NCBI GenBank assembly: GCA_026397915.1
Contig: JAPLTX010000021.1
Location: 220,841 to 284,840, forward strand
Origin: Verrucomicrobiota bacterium
Lineage (GTDB): Bacteria > Verrucomicrobiota > Verrucomicrobiia > CAIQCK01
DNA: 64,000 nt
Direction: 5' to 3'
Position 1 is the stretch's first letter, and each line of letters begins with the position of its first letter. The position numbers and the translations under genes are program-made. The notes under the pieces are model-generated. The model was not told where the DNA came from. It did not search any database and saw only the letters and a program-made list of their open reading frames with translations. This document shows, piece by piece, positions 24,926 through 32,154 of this stretch.

Positions 24926-26455
24926 ATGAGTGACATCTCTCGCCGTGCGTTTGTCCAAGCTTCATCCGCCGCCATCGGTGCGTGTGCGGTAGCCGCTCAG
25001 CCACCAGAGCGCAACGCACATCGCGGGGAGCGCGCGAAGGTTTTCATGGTGATGTTCGGCACCGCGCCCTCGCAGGACGACACTGACATCAGGCCGATGA
25101 CCCACGCGGAGATCGTCCAGCGGTTGCAGCGGGACTGCGACGGCGTGGAGTTCGCCGTCCGGGACCTGGCCGCGGGCGCGAAGCTGGACGCGGTGCTCAA
25201 CGAGGTCAAGGACCTCAAGCGGCAGCAGTTTGACGGCGTCATCATCTACGGCTGCCCCAGGGAATACGACCTGTTGAGGAGCGGGCTGCCGACGATCAAC
25301 GTCGCGGTGCTCAACGACTTCATGAACATCCCGTTTCCGCTCTATCGGAAGAACCGCACCATCGGCGCGATGCTCGACCCGTGGGGGTTCTGCGCCGATG
25401 CGGCTGTCTCCGAAAAAATGTTCCTCGACCTGATCGCCAAGGTGAAGTTGGTCCGCGCGCTCAAGCGCATGAAGAGCGAGCACATCCTCACCGTGACCGA
25501 TTCGCCGCGCGTGAACGTCATCTATGGCGACCTGCTGAAAAATCCGCCGCCGGACTACAACGAGCAGATTCTCAGCGCGATTGACCAGACCTTCGGCACG
25601 CACGTCACCAAGATCGGCACAAAGGAAGTCGTCGAGGAGCCGTATATCCGCGACCTCTGGAAAAACGACAGCCCCGAGGCCAATGAAATCGCCAAGCGAT
25701 GGATTCGCGACGCGGAGAGGATGTTCGGCACCACCGAATCGGAGGTCGTCCGGTCTGCGAAGGTTTATCTGGCGATGAAGTGGCTGATGGAGCGGCACAA
25801 CGCCACGGCGATGGCCTACCACATTCGCACGCTGGTGCCGAACCCGCGCCGCGAGGACTACGTCGTGTCGTGCCCGGCGACTTCGGAGTTCCAACTGCAC
25901 AACATCGTTGCCAAGTGCCAGTCGCACCTGAACATCCTGCTCTCCGAGATGATGCTGCAATACGCCTACGGCCGGCCGAGCATGTTGGGCGACTTCTCGG
26001 TGGACACCTACAACAACACCTCCTGCGTCCAGCATTGCGAGGGGCCGTGGAACGCCTGGGGCGACGACCGGCGAGTGCCCTACAAGATTCGGGACCATCG
26101 CGAGCGGCCGGTGCGCAAGCGCTCGCTGCCGGGCGTTGGAGTCGGCTGGTGCATCCTGTATCCGCCCAACGAGCCGGTGACGATGTGGCAACTCGACGTG
26201 CTCTCCAAGGAGGTGCTCGTCCACACGGGCCGGACCGTGCCGATGTATAAAGGGCGCGTCAAATACAAGGACCACTTCTACGACATGATGTGACGGACCA
26301 AAATAGTGGCATCGGTCGATGCCAAAAAAGTCCAGCGTCACATCTACCCCGACAAATACGGCGTCCACCGGTGCGCGACGTTCGGCGACCTGCGCGAAAC
26401 GGTGAAGGACATCGCCGGCCTGCTCGGCTTCACGGCGGTCGAGGAAGACCGGTAG
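24926..26455 (+). CDS. Putative selenoprotein: Tat-exported sugar-isomerase-fold protein (TGA at 26291 as Sec456)
   Basis: Translation starts at 24926 (AAAGGAGG 5 nt upstream) with the Tat signal SRRAFVQASS. A conventional reading stops at TGA 26291-26293 after 455 residues. The same frame then continues without stop for 53 codons to TAG 26453-26455 and reads RTKIVASVDAKKV...YGVHRCATFGDL...LLGFTAVEEDR, which aligns with the C-terminus of the paralogue at 21168-22724. There the TGA position is Cys466 in GCRT, followed by 52 residues. A hairpin with a GGUC loop follows the TGA. The best reading is a 509-residue selenoprotein with Sec456. Body motifs include VFMVMFGTAPSQDD, QFDGVIIYGCPREYD and SVDTYNNTSCVQHCEG. 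A plain nonsense mutation is the alternative. selA, selB, selC and selD are not in this window. Confidence 0.75.
26294..26333 (+). promoter_or_regulatory. Candidate bacterial SECIS element
   Basis: The apical stem is a perfect 7 bp, TGGCATC (26307-26313) with GATGCCA (26318-26324), closed by the tetraloop GGTC (26314-26317). A lower stem GGAC (26295-26298) / GTCC (26330-26333) is separated by an A-rich internal loop. The first loop G is 21 nt after the TGA, within the 16-37 nt range known for bacterial SECIS elements, and GGUC is the loop sequence recognised by SelB in E. coli fdhF. Confidence 0.75.
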
Positions 26456-26688
26456 CGCGCGACTTGCGGCTTGGTGCCGGCGATTCGGGTTCGCCGCGTC
26501 GGATGACCACTTGTTCTGGTGTTGATTGTCGGCTGCGATTCCGGTGGTTAGCGCGCAGTCAATTCGCGAGAGGAACGTGCATGAATATCAGGAGCGTGGC
26601 GGATGGACGAGGACAGCGGAGCAGGCTGTCTAAGACGAAGCGACAGCGTCCAGCGTCATGGAGCGACCCCAACTGCACAGCTGAGACA
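26456..26688. other. Gene-free stretch after the selenoprotein gene
   Basis: This is 233 nt between the TAG at 26455 and the convergent terminator. A short open frame from ATG 26581 shows no recognisable protein and an Arg/Ser-rich random-looking product. I see no tRNA, repeat or strong promoter. Confidence 0.5.
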
Positions 26689-26689
26689 G

Positions 26690-26720
26690 AAAAAGAGCGC
26701 CTCGTTTGCACGAGACGCTC
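26690..26720 (-). terminator. Rho-independent terminator of the RRM gene
   Basis: On the minus strand an 11-bp stem (26720-26710 with 26705-26695, one central mismatch) and a 4-nt loop are followed by five U residues (26694-26690). It lies 41 nt beyond the stop of the RNA-binding protein gene. Confidence 0.85.
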
Positions 26721-26760
26721 TCTTGTTGGGAACTAAAGTTCCTGTGGAATGGCTGCCGGT

Positions 26761-27060
26761 TTAGCGGCTGCCGCCGTAGCCGCCACCGCCGCCACCGCCA
26801 CGGGGACGCTCTTCGCGCGGACGGGCTTCGCTGACCGTCAGGGCGCGGCTGTCGAGTTCTTTGCCGTTCAACTGGGAGATGGCCGCGGTGGCCTCCTCCT
26901 GGGTGCCCATGGTGACGAAGGCGAACCCGCGCGACTTCTGGGTGAACTTATCCATGATGAGGTCGCACGTCGCGACGTTGCCGGCGGTCTTGAACAGGTC
27001 CGAGATGTCGTTCTCGGTGGTGTTAAACGACAGGTTTCCTACAAATAGCTTGGTAGCCAT
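26761..27060 (-). CDS. Single-RRM RNA-binding protein with Gly-rich tail
   Basis: The 99-residue product is a single RNA recognition motif. RNP2 is LFVGNL (residues 5-10) and RNP1 is RGFAFVTM (44-51). The tail is Arg/Gly-rich (RGGGGGGGYGG). Bacterial proteins of this type bind U-rich single-stranded RNA, and in cyanobacteria many are cold-induced. The gene has its own promoter about 140 nt upstream and a clear terminator, so it is monocistronic. The long leader is reminiscent of cold-shock mRNAs and may control translation. Confidence 0.93.
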   Translation of the reverse strand: MATKLFVGNLSFNTTENDISDLFKTAGNVATCDLIMDKFTQKSRGFAFVTMGTQEEATAAISQLNGKELDSRALTVSEARPREERPRGGGGGGGYGGSR

Positions 27061-27201
27061 AATTACTGAACTTTCTGCTGCTGTGGGGAGCTTAGCGGTG
27101 ACTGTTCCCGAAGGATCGGGTTTCTGATCATCACCAGCTATGGAGGGCTACCTGACAATCTACCAACTCACTGTTAAATCCTCGCCTCTGCGAGCAAGGC
27201 A

Positions 27202-27229
27202 AACATAGGGCCGTTGGCCACAATAGCAA
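27202..27229 (-). promoter_or_regulatory. Candidate promoter of the RRM gene with long leader
   Basis: On the minus strand TTGCTA (27229-27224), 16 nt, TATGTT (27207-27202). The predicted start near 27195 gives a leader of about 135 nt, which contains a small hairpin CCCGA-TCCT-TCGGG near 27110. Confidence 0.5.
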
Positions 27230-27288
27230 CAACCATTCTTGGAAATCGCACTCTCCCTGCCCGGGCTTGCGCGGCTCATGGCAGCGAG

Positions 27289-27846
27289 ATGACTGAAATG
27301 AGTTTGTATCGGTTGTCGCTATTGGCCGGGTTCTGTGAGACGCTATACGGTATGGAAACTATGTTGACGGCGGATGCGGTTCATTACGTGACGAGGGAAG
27401 GCAACGACTACAATATCCGGTTTGTGGACAAGCAAACTCCTTTGAGAAACACCTGGTTCATTTTTGAGGTGAAGGATATTTCCAAGCGCACGGTCACCGA
27501 ACAGGGGATTTCCTTTGGCCGGCAGTTCGTCAAGATCATCGAGGACAAGGAGGGGGTCTCGGACAAGAACATGTGCGAGCTGGCGTTGCTCCGCCTGAAG
27601 ATCGCCTTGGAAAGAAAAGAGGAGGATACCACGGCGAACCGGCCGCGACCGACGCTGGACTGCGGCTACGATCTGCACAGCGCTGCATCCGTGGACAAAC
27701 CCGTTTCGATGAAGGCCGAAACCAGTCAGTTTCAGAAAATGCTCCGCCGGGCGCATCGAAACATCAGCGAACCGGTTGTGGCTCCCCGGCTCGTCCAACT
27801 TCGCTACGGAGGCACTCGCAGAGTCCACCGTTGGGGCTGCATCTGA
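27289..27846 (+). CDS. Hypothetical protein
   Basis: I do not recognise this protein. The first half looks coding: MSLYRLSLLAGFCETLYG, DAVHYVTREGNDYNIRFVD, NTWFIFEVKDISKRTV and NMCELALLRLKIALERKEE have a normal hydrophobic pattern. Codon use and GC are clearly lower than the neighbours, which fits a horizontally acquired orphan. The tail (RRVHRWGCI) is less convincing. Starts at 27289 or 27298 are possible; neither has a strong ribosome site. It runs towards the frameshifted metalloprotease gene and ends 34 nt from it. Confidence 0.5.
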   Translation: MTEMSLYRLSLLAGFCETLYGMETMLTADAVHYVTREGNDYNIRFVDKQTPLRNTWFIFEVKDISKRTVTEQGISFGRQFVKIIEDKEGVSDKNMCELALLRLKIALERKEEDTTANRPRPTLDCGYDLHSAASVDKPVSMKAETSQFQKMLRRAHRNISEPVVAPRLVQLRYGGTRRVHRWGCI

Positions 27847-27879
27847 CGATGACCGTGAGGGCGGTTTTCGAGCGCGTCT

Positions 27880-28532
27880 TCACGGTTTGCCGCGGACGCT
27901 GGCGATGGCGGCGGCGGCCAGCGCGTTGCAGCGTTTGCAGTAGTCCTCGCCGGTCTTGTCAATCTCTCCGATGCTGCCGGAACCGTGGACGGCGCACGCC
28001 CAGTCTTCGCAATGGTCGCGCTGGCCGAACGTGTGTCCCAATTCGTGGATGATAATCTTCCGCACCCGCTTGTAGTGCCGCGCGCGGTCATATACCTCGC
28101 CCCAAAAGGCGGGTCTAGGCGGCAGACGGAGACGACCGCCGTGGTGCCATTGCAGCGGGCAATGCCGGTGCTCCAATTCATGTCCCGTGTGAACGTGTCC
28201 TTGTTCGTCAGCAAGACGCAACGCCCTTCGCCCCGCACGCGACCGAGGACAGCCGTCAGCAATTTGCGCAGTTCCCACTGATGCCGCTTTGGTCGGGAAG
28301 CGGCGGAAAGGTCCACGGGATTCTTCTCGACGCGCACCGGCAGGCTGAATCGTCGGTGCAGGAACTCTTTCAGCATCGCCAGCATTTCCTCATCGGCGAC
28401 GCTATCGTTGAGGATAACAATGTCGCGCTGGAGGTTGATCGTCGGTCCAAACTCCACCTCCTGCGCCGCCAGACCGAGCAACGCCGCTACGCACAGCACC
28501 GCATACAACCTGATTCTCGATTGCTGGCTCAT
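27880..28532 (-). pseudogene. Archaemetzincin-like zinc protease, one frameshift
   Basis: Two overlapping minus-strand frames make one protein. The N-terminal frame gives a signal peptide (RIRLYAVLCVAALLGLAA) and LLTNKDTFTRDMNWSTGIA and AVVSVCRL. After a slip near 28111-28113 the next frame gives PAFWGEVYD, then HELGHTFGQRDHCEDWAC and YCKRC. HExxHxxGxxHC with a later CxxC is the signature of archaemetzincins (family M54), with structural Cys ligands. The slip is one missing base in a run of three C (minus strand), so a sequencing or assembly error is possible; otherwise the gene is broken or uses frameshifting. An exported archaemetzincin is itself unusual. Confidence 0.7.
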
Positions 28533-28556
28533 CGAAAGGCGCTTTCTTCCGGCCCG

Positions 28557-29210
28557 TTACAACTTCGTCATCGCTGCGTGCCACCGCCGCAGGTTCTTCA
28601 AATCCGACGGCAGCTTCGTCGTGCCGGTGAAGAGATAGTTGCCGAGCACACCGTGGAGATCGAAGTCCACGAAATACGGCCGCTCGCCGAGGAGGAACCG
28701 GTTGTAGTCGAGCATCCGGTCGTAGGGCGCGAGCGCATCGTGGAGTTGTTGCCGCCACCACTTCAAGTGCGAGCGCCAGCTCTCGACACAGCCTTTGCCG
28801 AACTTCCGTTCCTTGTGGCGGATCGCCATCGTCCGCTCGTAGAGCGGCATCGTGGGAATCAGGTGCGTATCGCCGATGCGAAAAGCCGCGCCTTCAACGT
28901 CGTTCTCGATGTGTTGCGCGAGGAGCCGTTGGAGTCCTTCGAGCCGCGGCGGGAAACAACCCAGCTTGAACTTTGCGTCAACGTAGCGCGCCACCTCTTG
29001 GCCGAAGTCGGTCTTATCCCAGATGGTTTTCCGGCCGTCCACGAGCACCGGCACTTGGTAGTAAGCGCCACGTGTGGCGACGACGACGACGCGGCGGTCG
29101 GCGTAGGTGATGTTGGTGGTGCGATACTTCGCCCCGGCCCAGTCGAGCATTCCGCGGATGCTGATGCAGAACGGTGAGAACGGCAGTTGAATCAAGTTCA
29201 TCGCGCTCAT
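28557..29210 (-). CDS. Glutathione S-transferase-like protein
   Basis: The 217-residue product begins with a thioredoxin-fold domain: LIQLPFSPFCISIRGMLDWAG has the N-terminal active-site region of the GST fold, and VPVLVDGRKTIWDKTDFGQ gives the conserved cis-Pro (VPVLVD) and the Asp that binds glutathione. A helical C-terminal domain follows (PYFVDFDLHGVLGNYLF). Length is normal for the family. GGAGGA lies 6 nt before the ATG at 29210. The archaemetzincin-like gene starts 24 nt downstream and the large hypothetical gene ends 61 nt upstream, so the three may share a transcript. The substrate is unknown. Confidence 0.8.
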   Translation of the reverse strand: MSAMNLIQLPFSPFCISIRGMLDWAGAKYRTTNITYADRRVVVVATRGAYYQVPVLVDGRKTIWDKTDFGQEVARYVDAKFKLGCFPPRLEGLQRLLAQHIENDVEGAAFRIGDTHLIPTMPLYERTMAIRHKERKFGKGCVESWRSHLKWWRQQLHDALAPYDRMLDYNRFLLGERPYFVDFDLHGVLGNYLFTGTTKLPSDLKNLRRWHAAMTKL

Positions 29211-29271
29211 CGGTTGTCCTCCGTCATGAGCTAACCGTTACGCGCACTTCGGCAAAACCGCAAGCCGCCGT

Positions 29272-31008
29272 TCACTTCTTCATCAGCTTCCGCGCGTGGA
29301 CCAATGCGGACAACACAAACGCCGATGTCACCTCCGGGCCGCCGACGAGGATGCGCGTCGGCGTCTTCATCTTGTTCCACTCGTAAGCTTTGAACGGCGC
29401 GCGCCGCCCGCCTTCGCCGACGCTGCGGTCCATGCACGCCAGCGCGGGCGCGAACGACGCCGGCTCGGCGCCGAGTTTCGCCAGCGCCAGCAGCGCCAGC
29501 GCCGCGTCGAACACATTGATCTCCGCCGCGAGCAGTTCGTCTTGCACGTAGGCGAGCACCTGCCGGCGGATCATCTCGAAGCTGCCGTTGGGGTCGAGCG
29601 CCTTCCGCTTCGGCTCCGGCAGCGCGCGGAACGCAGCGTAGCAGCGGCCGAAGTAGGCGCAGTAGAGTTCCGGCAGGTAGTAGATGTGCGAGCGCGGGTT
29701 GGCGAATGCGCCGGTGTCGGCAAGCCGGTCCTGGAAGCGGATGATGCGCCGCAGGGTTTCCAGCCGCTGCGGGTTCTCGACGATCTGCCAGCGCTCGTGA
29801 TTACGGAAGCTGACCTCCAGCACGTCGAGGTTCAACGTCGGGTCCACGTCGTTTCCAAACGGTTTGTCGCCCGCGAGGTTTGCAATCCACGTGACGACAG
29901 CGCCGTCGAAGTCAATGTTGTCATTGATGGAAACGGTGGCCGGGTGATGGGTGTTCTGGTGGCCGATTTGGTGCGCGGCGTAAAAGTCCAGCAGCGGTTG
30001 GTCGAGCAGCGGATGCTTCGTGCCGAACTGCGTCGCCGCCGAGAACGAGCAGGCGGTGGTGTCGCAGTCCGGCACGTAGAGACCGAAGCCGAGGTCGCTC
30101 TTGAGCTTCCAGAAGAATCGGCTCATCCGGCAGTGCGGTGGCGGCACGAGCGCGGTGACGACATCGAACTCCTTGCCGCCGTTCGGCAGCCGGACGCGCT
30201 CGCGGCTGGTGTCGAGGCAGAATTCCAGCATCCCGCCGATGGCATTGCGCGCCGACTTTACTGCGTCGGGCGAGGCGAGGCCGCTGTCGAGGTAATCCAT
30301 CAGCGCTTCGGCGAAGAACGCGTCGTAGTAGGCGGCGCGATGGCGGATCTGCACCGGCGCCCACATCGGCTCGGCGAGGCCGCGCCACGGCGGGTTGAGC
30401 AGCGCGGCGACGTGCGGGTTGGCGAGGAGGAAAACGCGGGCGAGGTTAAATAACAACGTCGCGTTCTTGTAGGTCCGCGCGTTCAGCCCGTCGAGCGCCA
30501 CGAGCAGATCGTCCCCACGCACATCCGGATCGCCAAGCAGATTGAACGCCGCGTAGGCCGGGATGAAGCCGTTCGCCTCGAACGAGCCGAGCAGGTGCGC
30601 CGCGCAGCCGCGGATAATGCCGTCCACGCGCTCCAGCGAAACCGTTTCCGACGAAGCCGGCACCGACGACGGCTTCGGATGCGGCTGCGGAAACTCGTCG
30701 AGCAACTCGGCGAGCGGCCGGCCGATGGCGCGCCAATCCGGCGTTGCCTCGTCGCGGGTGGCGCGGAGCGCGTCTTGCAGCGTGCAAAAGCGGGCCTCGT
30801 CGCGAAGTTGCGGCAGGCCGGCGCGGCTGAGGATCGGTCGGAGCACGACATTGGAGAGCGCGGTCTTGTAGAAGCGGCGCAAGTGCGCATCGCCGACCGA
30901 CGGCGAGGGCGTCAGCAGCAGTTCGTCGCACAAGTCGAAGATCGTCGGCCCGACCCGCTCGGCCGTGACGATGCGATAAGCGGCGTGTGCGAAATGCCGG
31001 AAGTTCAT
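29272..31008 (-). CDS. Large helical protein with DCDTTA motif (possible class II terpene-cyclase-like)
   Basis: The 578-residue product starts at ATG 31008, 31 nt after the proC stop. It is helical with repeated aromatic-acidic segments. At residues 314-319 it has DCDTTA, which resembles the DxDD/TTA acid motif of class II terpene cyclases and squalene-hopene cyclases; total length and motif position fit that group. Other segments: FDLCDELLLTPSPSVGD, MLEFCLDTSRERVRLPNGG and FAPALACMDRSVGEGG. No isoprenoid genes are nearby and there is no signal peptide, so the assignment is tentative; a helical-toroid protein with a chance motif is the alternative. Confidence 0.45.
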   Translation of the reverse strand: MNFRHFAHAAYRIVTAERVGPTIFDLCDELLLTPSPSVGDAHLRRFYKTALSNVVLRPILSRAGLPQLRDEARFCTLQDALRATRDEATPDWRAIGRPLAELLDEFPQPHPKPSSVPASSETVSLERVDGIIRGCAAHLLGSFEANGFIPAYAAFNLLGDPDVRGDDLLVALDGLNARTYKNATLLFNLARVFLLANPHVAALLNPPWRGLAEPMWAPVQIRHRAAYYDAFFAEALMDYLDSGLASPDAVKSARNAIGGMLEFCLDTSRERVRLPNGGKEFDVVTALVPPPHCRMSRFFWKLKSDLGFGLYVPDCDTTACSFSAATQFGTKHPLLDQPLLDFYAAHQIGHQNTHHPATVSINDNIDFDGAVVTWIANLAGDKPFGNDVDPTLNLDVLEVSFRNHERWQIVENPQRLETLRRIIRFQDRLADTGAFANPRSHIYYLPELYCAYFGRCYAAFRALPEPKRKALDPNGSFEMIRRQVLAYVQDELLAAEINVFDAALALLALAKLGAEPASFAPALACMDRSVGEGGRRAPFKAYEWNKMKTPTRILVGGPEVTSAFVLSALVHARKLMKK

Positions 31009-31039
31009 GATGCGGCGAAGAATCGACGCGGAGCGGCGA

Positions 31040-31873
31040 TTACTTCGCGCCGAGCAACTTCGACTTCTCGGTGGCAGCTTTGACGGCGCGCATGAACGTG
31101 GCCCGCAGGCTGCCGGTTTCGAGGGCGTGGATGCCTTCGATGGTGGTGCCGCCGGGCGATGTGACTTGGTCCTTGAGCACGCCCGGATGCAGGCCGGTGT
31201 CGAGCACCATCTTGGCCGCGCCAAGAACGGTTTGCGCCGCGAGCCGCGTGGCAACGTCGCGCGGCAGCCCCATCGCCACACCACCGTCGCTGAGCGACTC
31301 GATCACCATATAGATGTAGGCTGGACCGCTGCCGCTGAGGCCGGTAACGGCGTCGAGCAGTCTCTCCGGCAACTGGAAGGCCAAGCCGACCGCGCCGAGG
31401 ATTCTTTGCGCGAGCATGGCATCTGCGGCGGTGGCGGCGCTGCCGAGGGCGAAGCCAGCCGCGCCAGCGCCAACCAGCGACGGCGTGTTCGGCATGACGC
31501 GGATGACGCGTGCGCCGGCGGGCAGTGCGGTTTCAAGTTTGGCGAGCGTGATGCCGGCGGCGATGCTCAGCAGCAGGTGATTCTTGGTGAAGACCGGTTT
31601 GATCTGCGCCAGCGCGGCCGGGACGACGTCGGGTTTGACGGCGAGGATGACGACACAGGCGTTCTTGGCCGCCGCAACGTTGTCAGCGGTAACGTTGACG
31701 CCGGTTTCCTTGGCGAGGGCGTTGCGCAGGGCGTCGGCAGGTTCCGCCACCCAAATCTGCTTTGCCGCCGCCACACCGGCGCGAATGATGCCTTTGACGA
31801 GCGCCGATCCCATCTTGCCACCGCCGATGACGGCGATGGCTGACGTTGCGTTGCTGGATGAAGCTTTGGTCAT
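31040..31873 (-). CDS. proC: Pyrroline-5-carboxylate reductase (ProC)
   Basis: ProC makes L-proline by NAD(P)H reduction of pyrroline-5-carboxylate in the cytoplasm. The 277-residue product has the Rossmann loop IGGGKMG (residues 16-22), RVMPNTPSLVGAGAAGF and the C-terminal dimer signature TGLSGSGPAYIYMVIESL followed by QVTSPGGTTIEG. The ATG at 31873 is preferred over upstream in-frame codons because a good promoter ends 7 nt before it and the upstream extension is not conserved-looking. Confidence 0.95.
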   Translation of the reverse strand: MTKASSSNATSAIAVIGGGKMGSALVKGIIRAGVAAAKQIWVAEPADALRNALAKETGVNVTADNVAAAKNACVVILAVKPDVVPAALAQIKPVFTKNHLLLSIAAGITLAKLETALPAGARVIRVMPNTPSLVGAGAAGFALGSAATAADAMLAQRILGAVGLAFQLPERLLDAVTGLSGSGPAYIYMVIESLSDGGVAMGLPRDVATRLAAQTVLGAAKMVLDTGLHPGVLKDQVTSPGGTTIEGIHALETGSLRATFMRAVKAATEKSKLLGAK

Positions 31874-31880
31874 GGTGCGG

Positions 31881-31908
31881 ATGATAGCGGAGGCATTGCC
31901 CCGGTCAA
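31881..31908 (-). promoter_or_regulatory. proC promoter, probably leaderless
   Basis: On the minus strand TTGACC (31908-31903), 16 nt, TATCAT (31886-31881). The -10 box ends 7 nt before the ATG at 31873, so the transcript would start at or beside the start codon. Confidence 0.6.
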
Positions 31909-32154
31909 CGCGGGATTTTGCGATTATAGAGCTGGAAACCGACGTTAATCGTGAAACAGACGCTCCTCTCCACCCGCTTTCGGTTTTTGGGTTGAACGCT
32001 GATGACTTCATTGGCCTGCAAGATGAGCGCAATGTTCGGCCGGATATGACGCGCCGGCGTTCAACCGTTGCAGGCCGCGTTCATGAGACAGGCCCGCAGT
32101 TGCGCGCACGTGCCATCCCCCACCATCAGTTCCGGCGCGCTCTGCCGCCGCCGG
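31909..32154. other. Gene-free stretch between proC and amt
   Basis: No convincing gene. A 10-nt inverted repeat (GGTTGAACGC near 31989 and its complement near 32053) brackets about 55 nt. It lies after the amt stop on the minus strand and could form the 3' end of that mRNA. Confidence 0.4.

Noticed and set aside
26291..26293. TGA as a reassigned sense codon (code 4 or 25)
   Set aside because: TGA is used as a normal stop by many genes here (e.g. 5350, 9023, 10561, 17588), so only local recoding or mutation is possible.
26581..26736. Small plus-strand gene after the selenoprotein gene
   Set aside because: The product is Arg/Ser-rich without pattern and runs through the convergent terminator hairpin.
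31874..32032. Longer ProC N-terminus
   Set aside because: The extra 53 residues are low-complexity and would cover the proC promoter.
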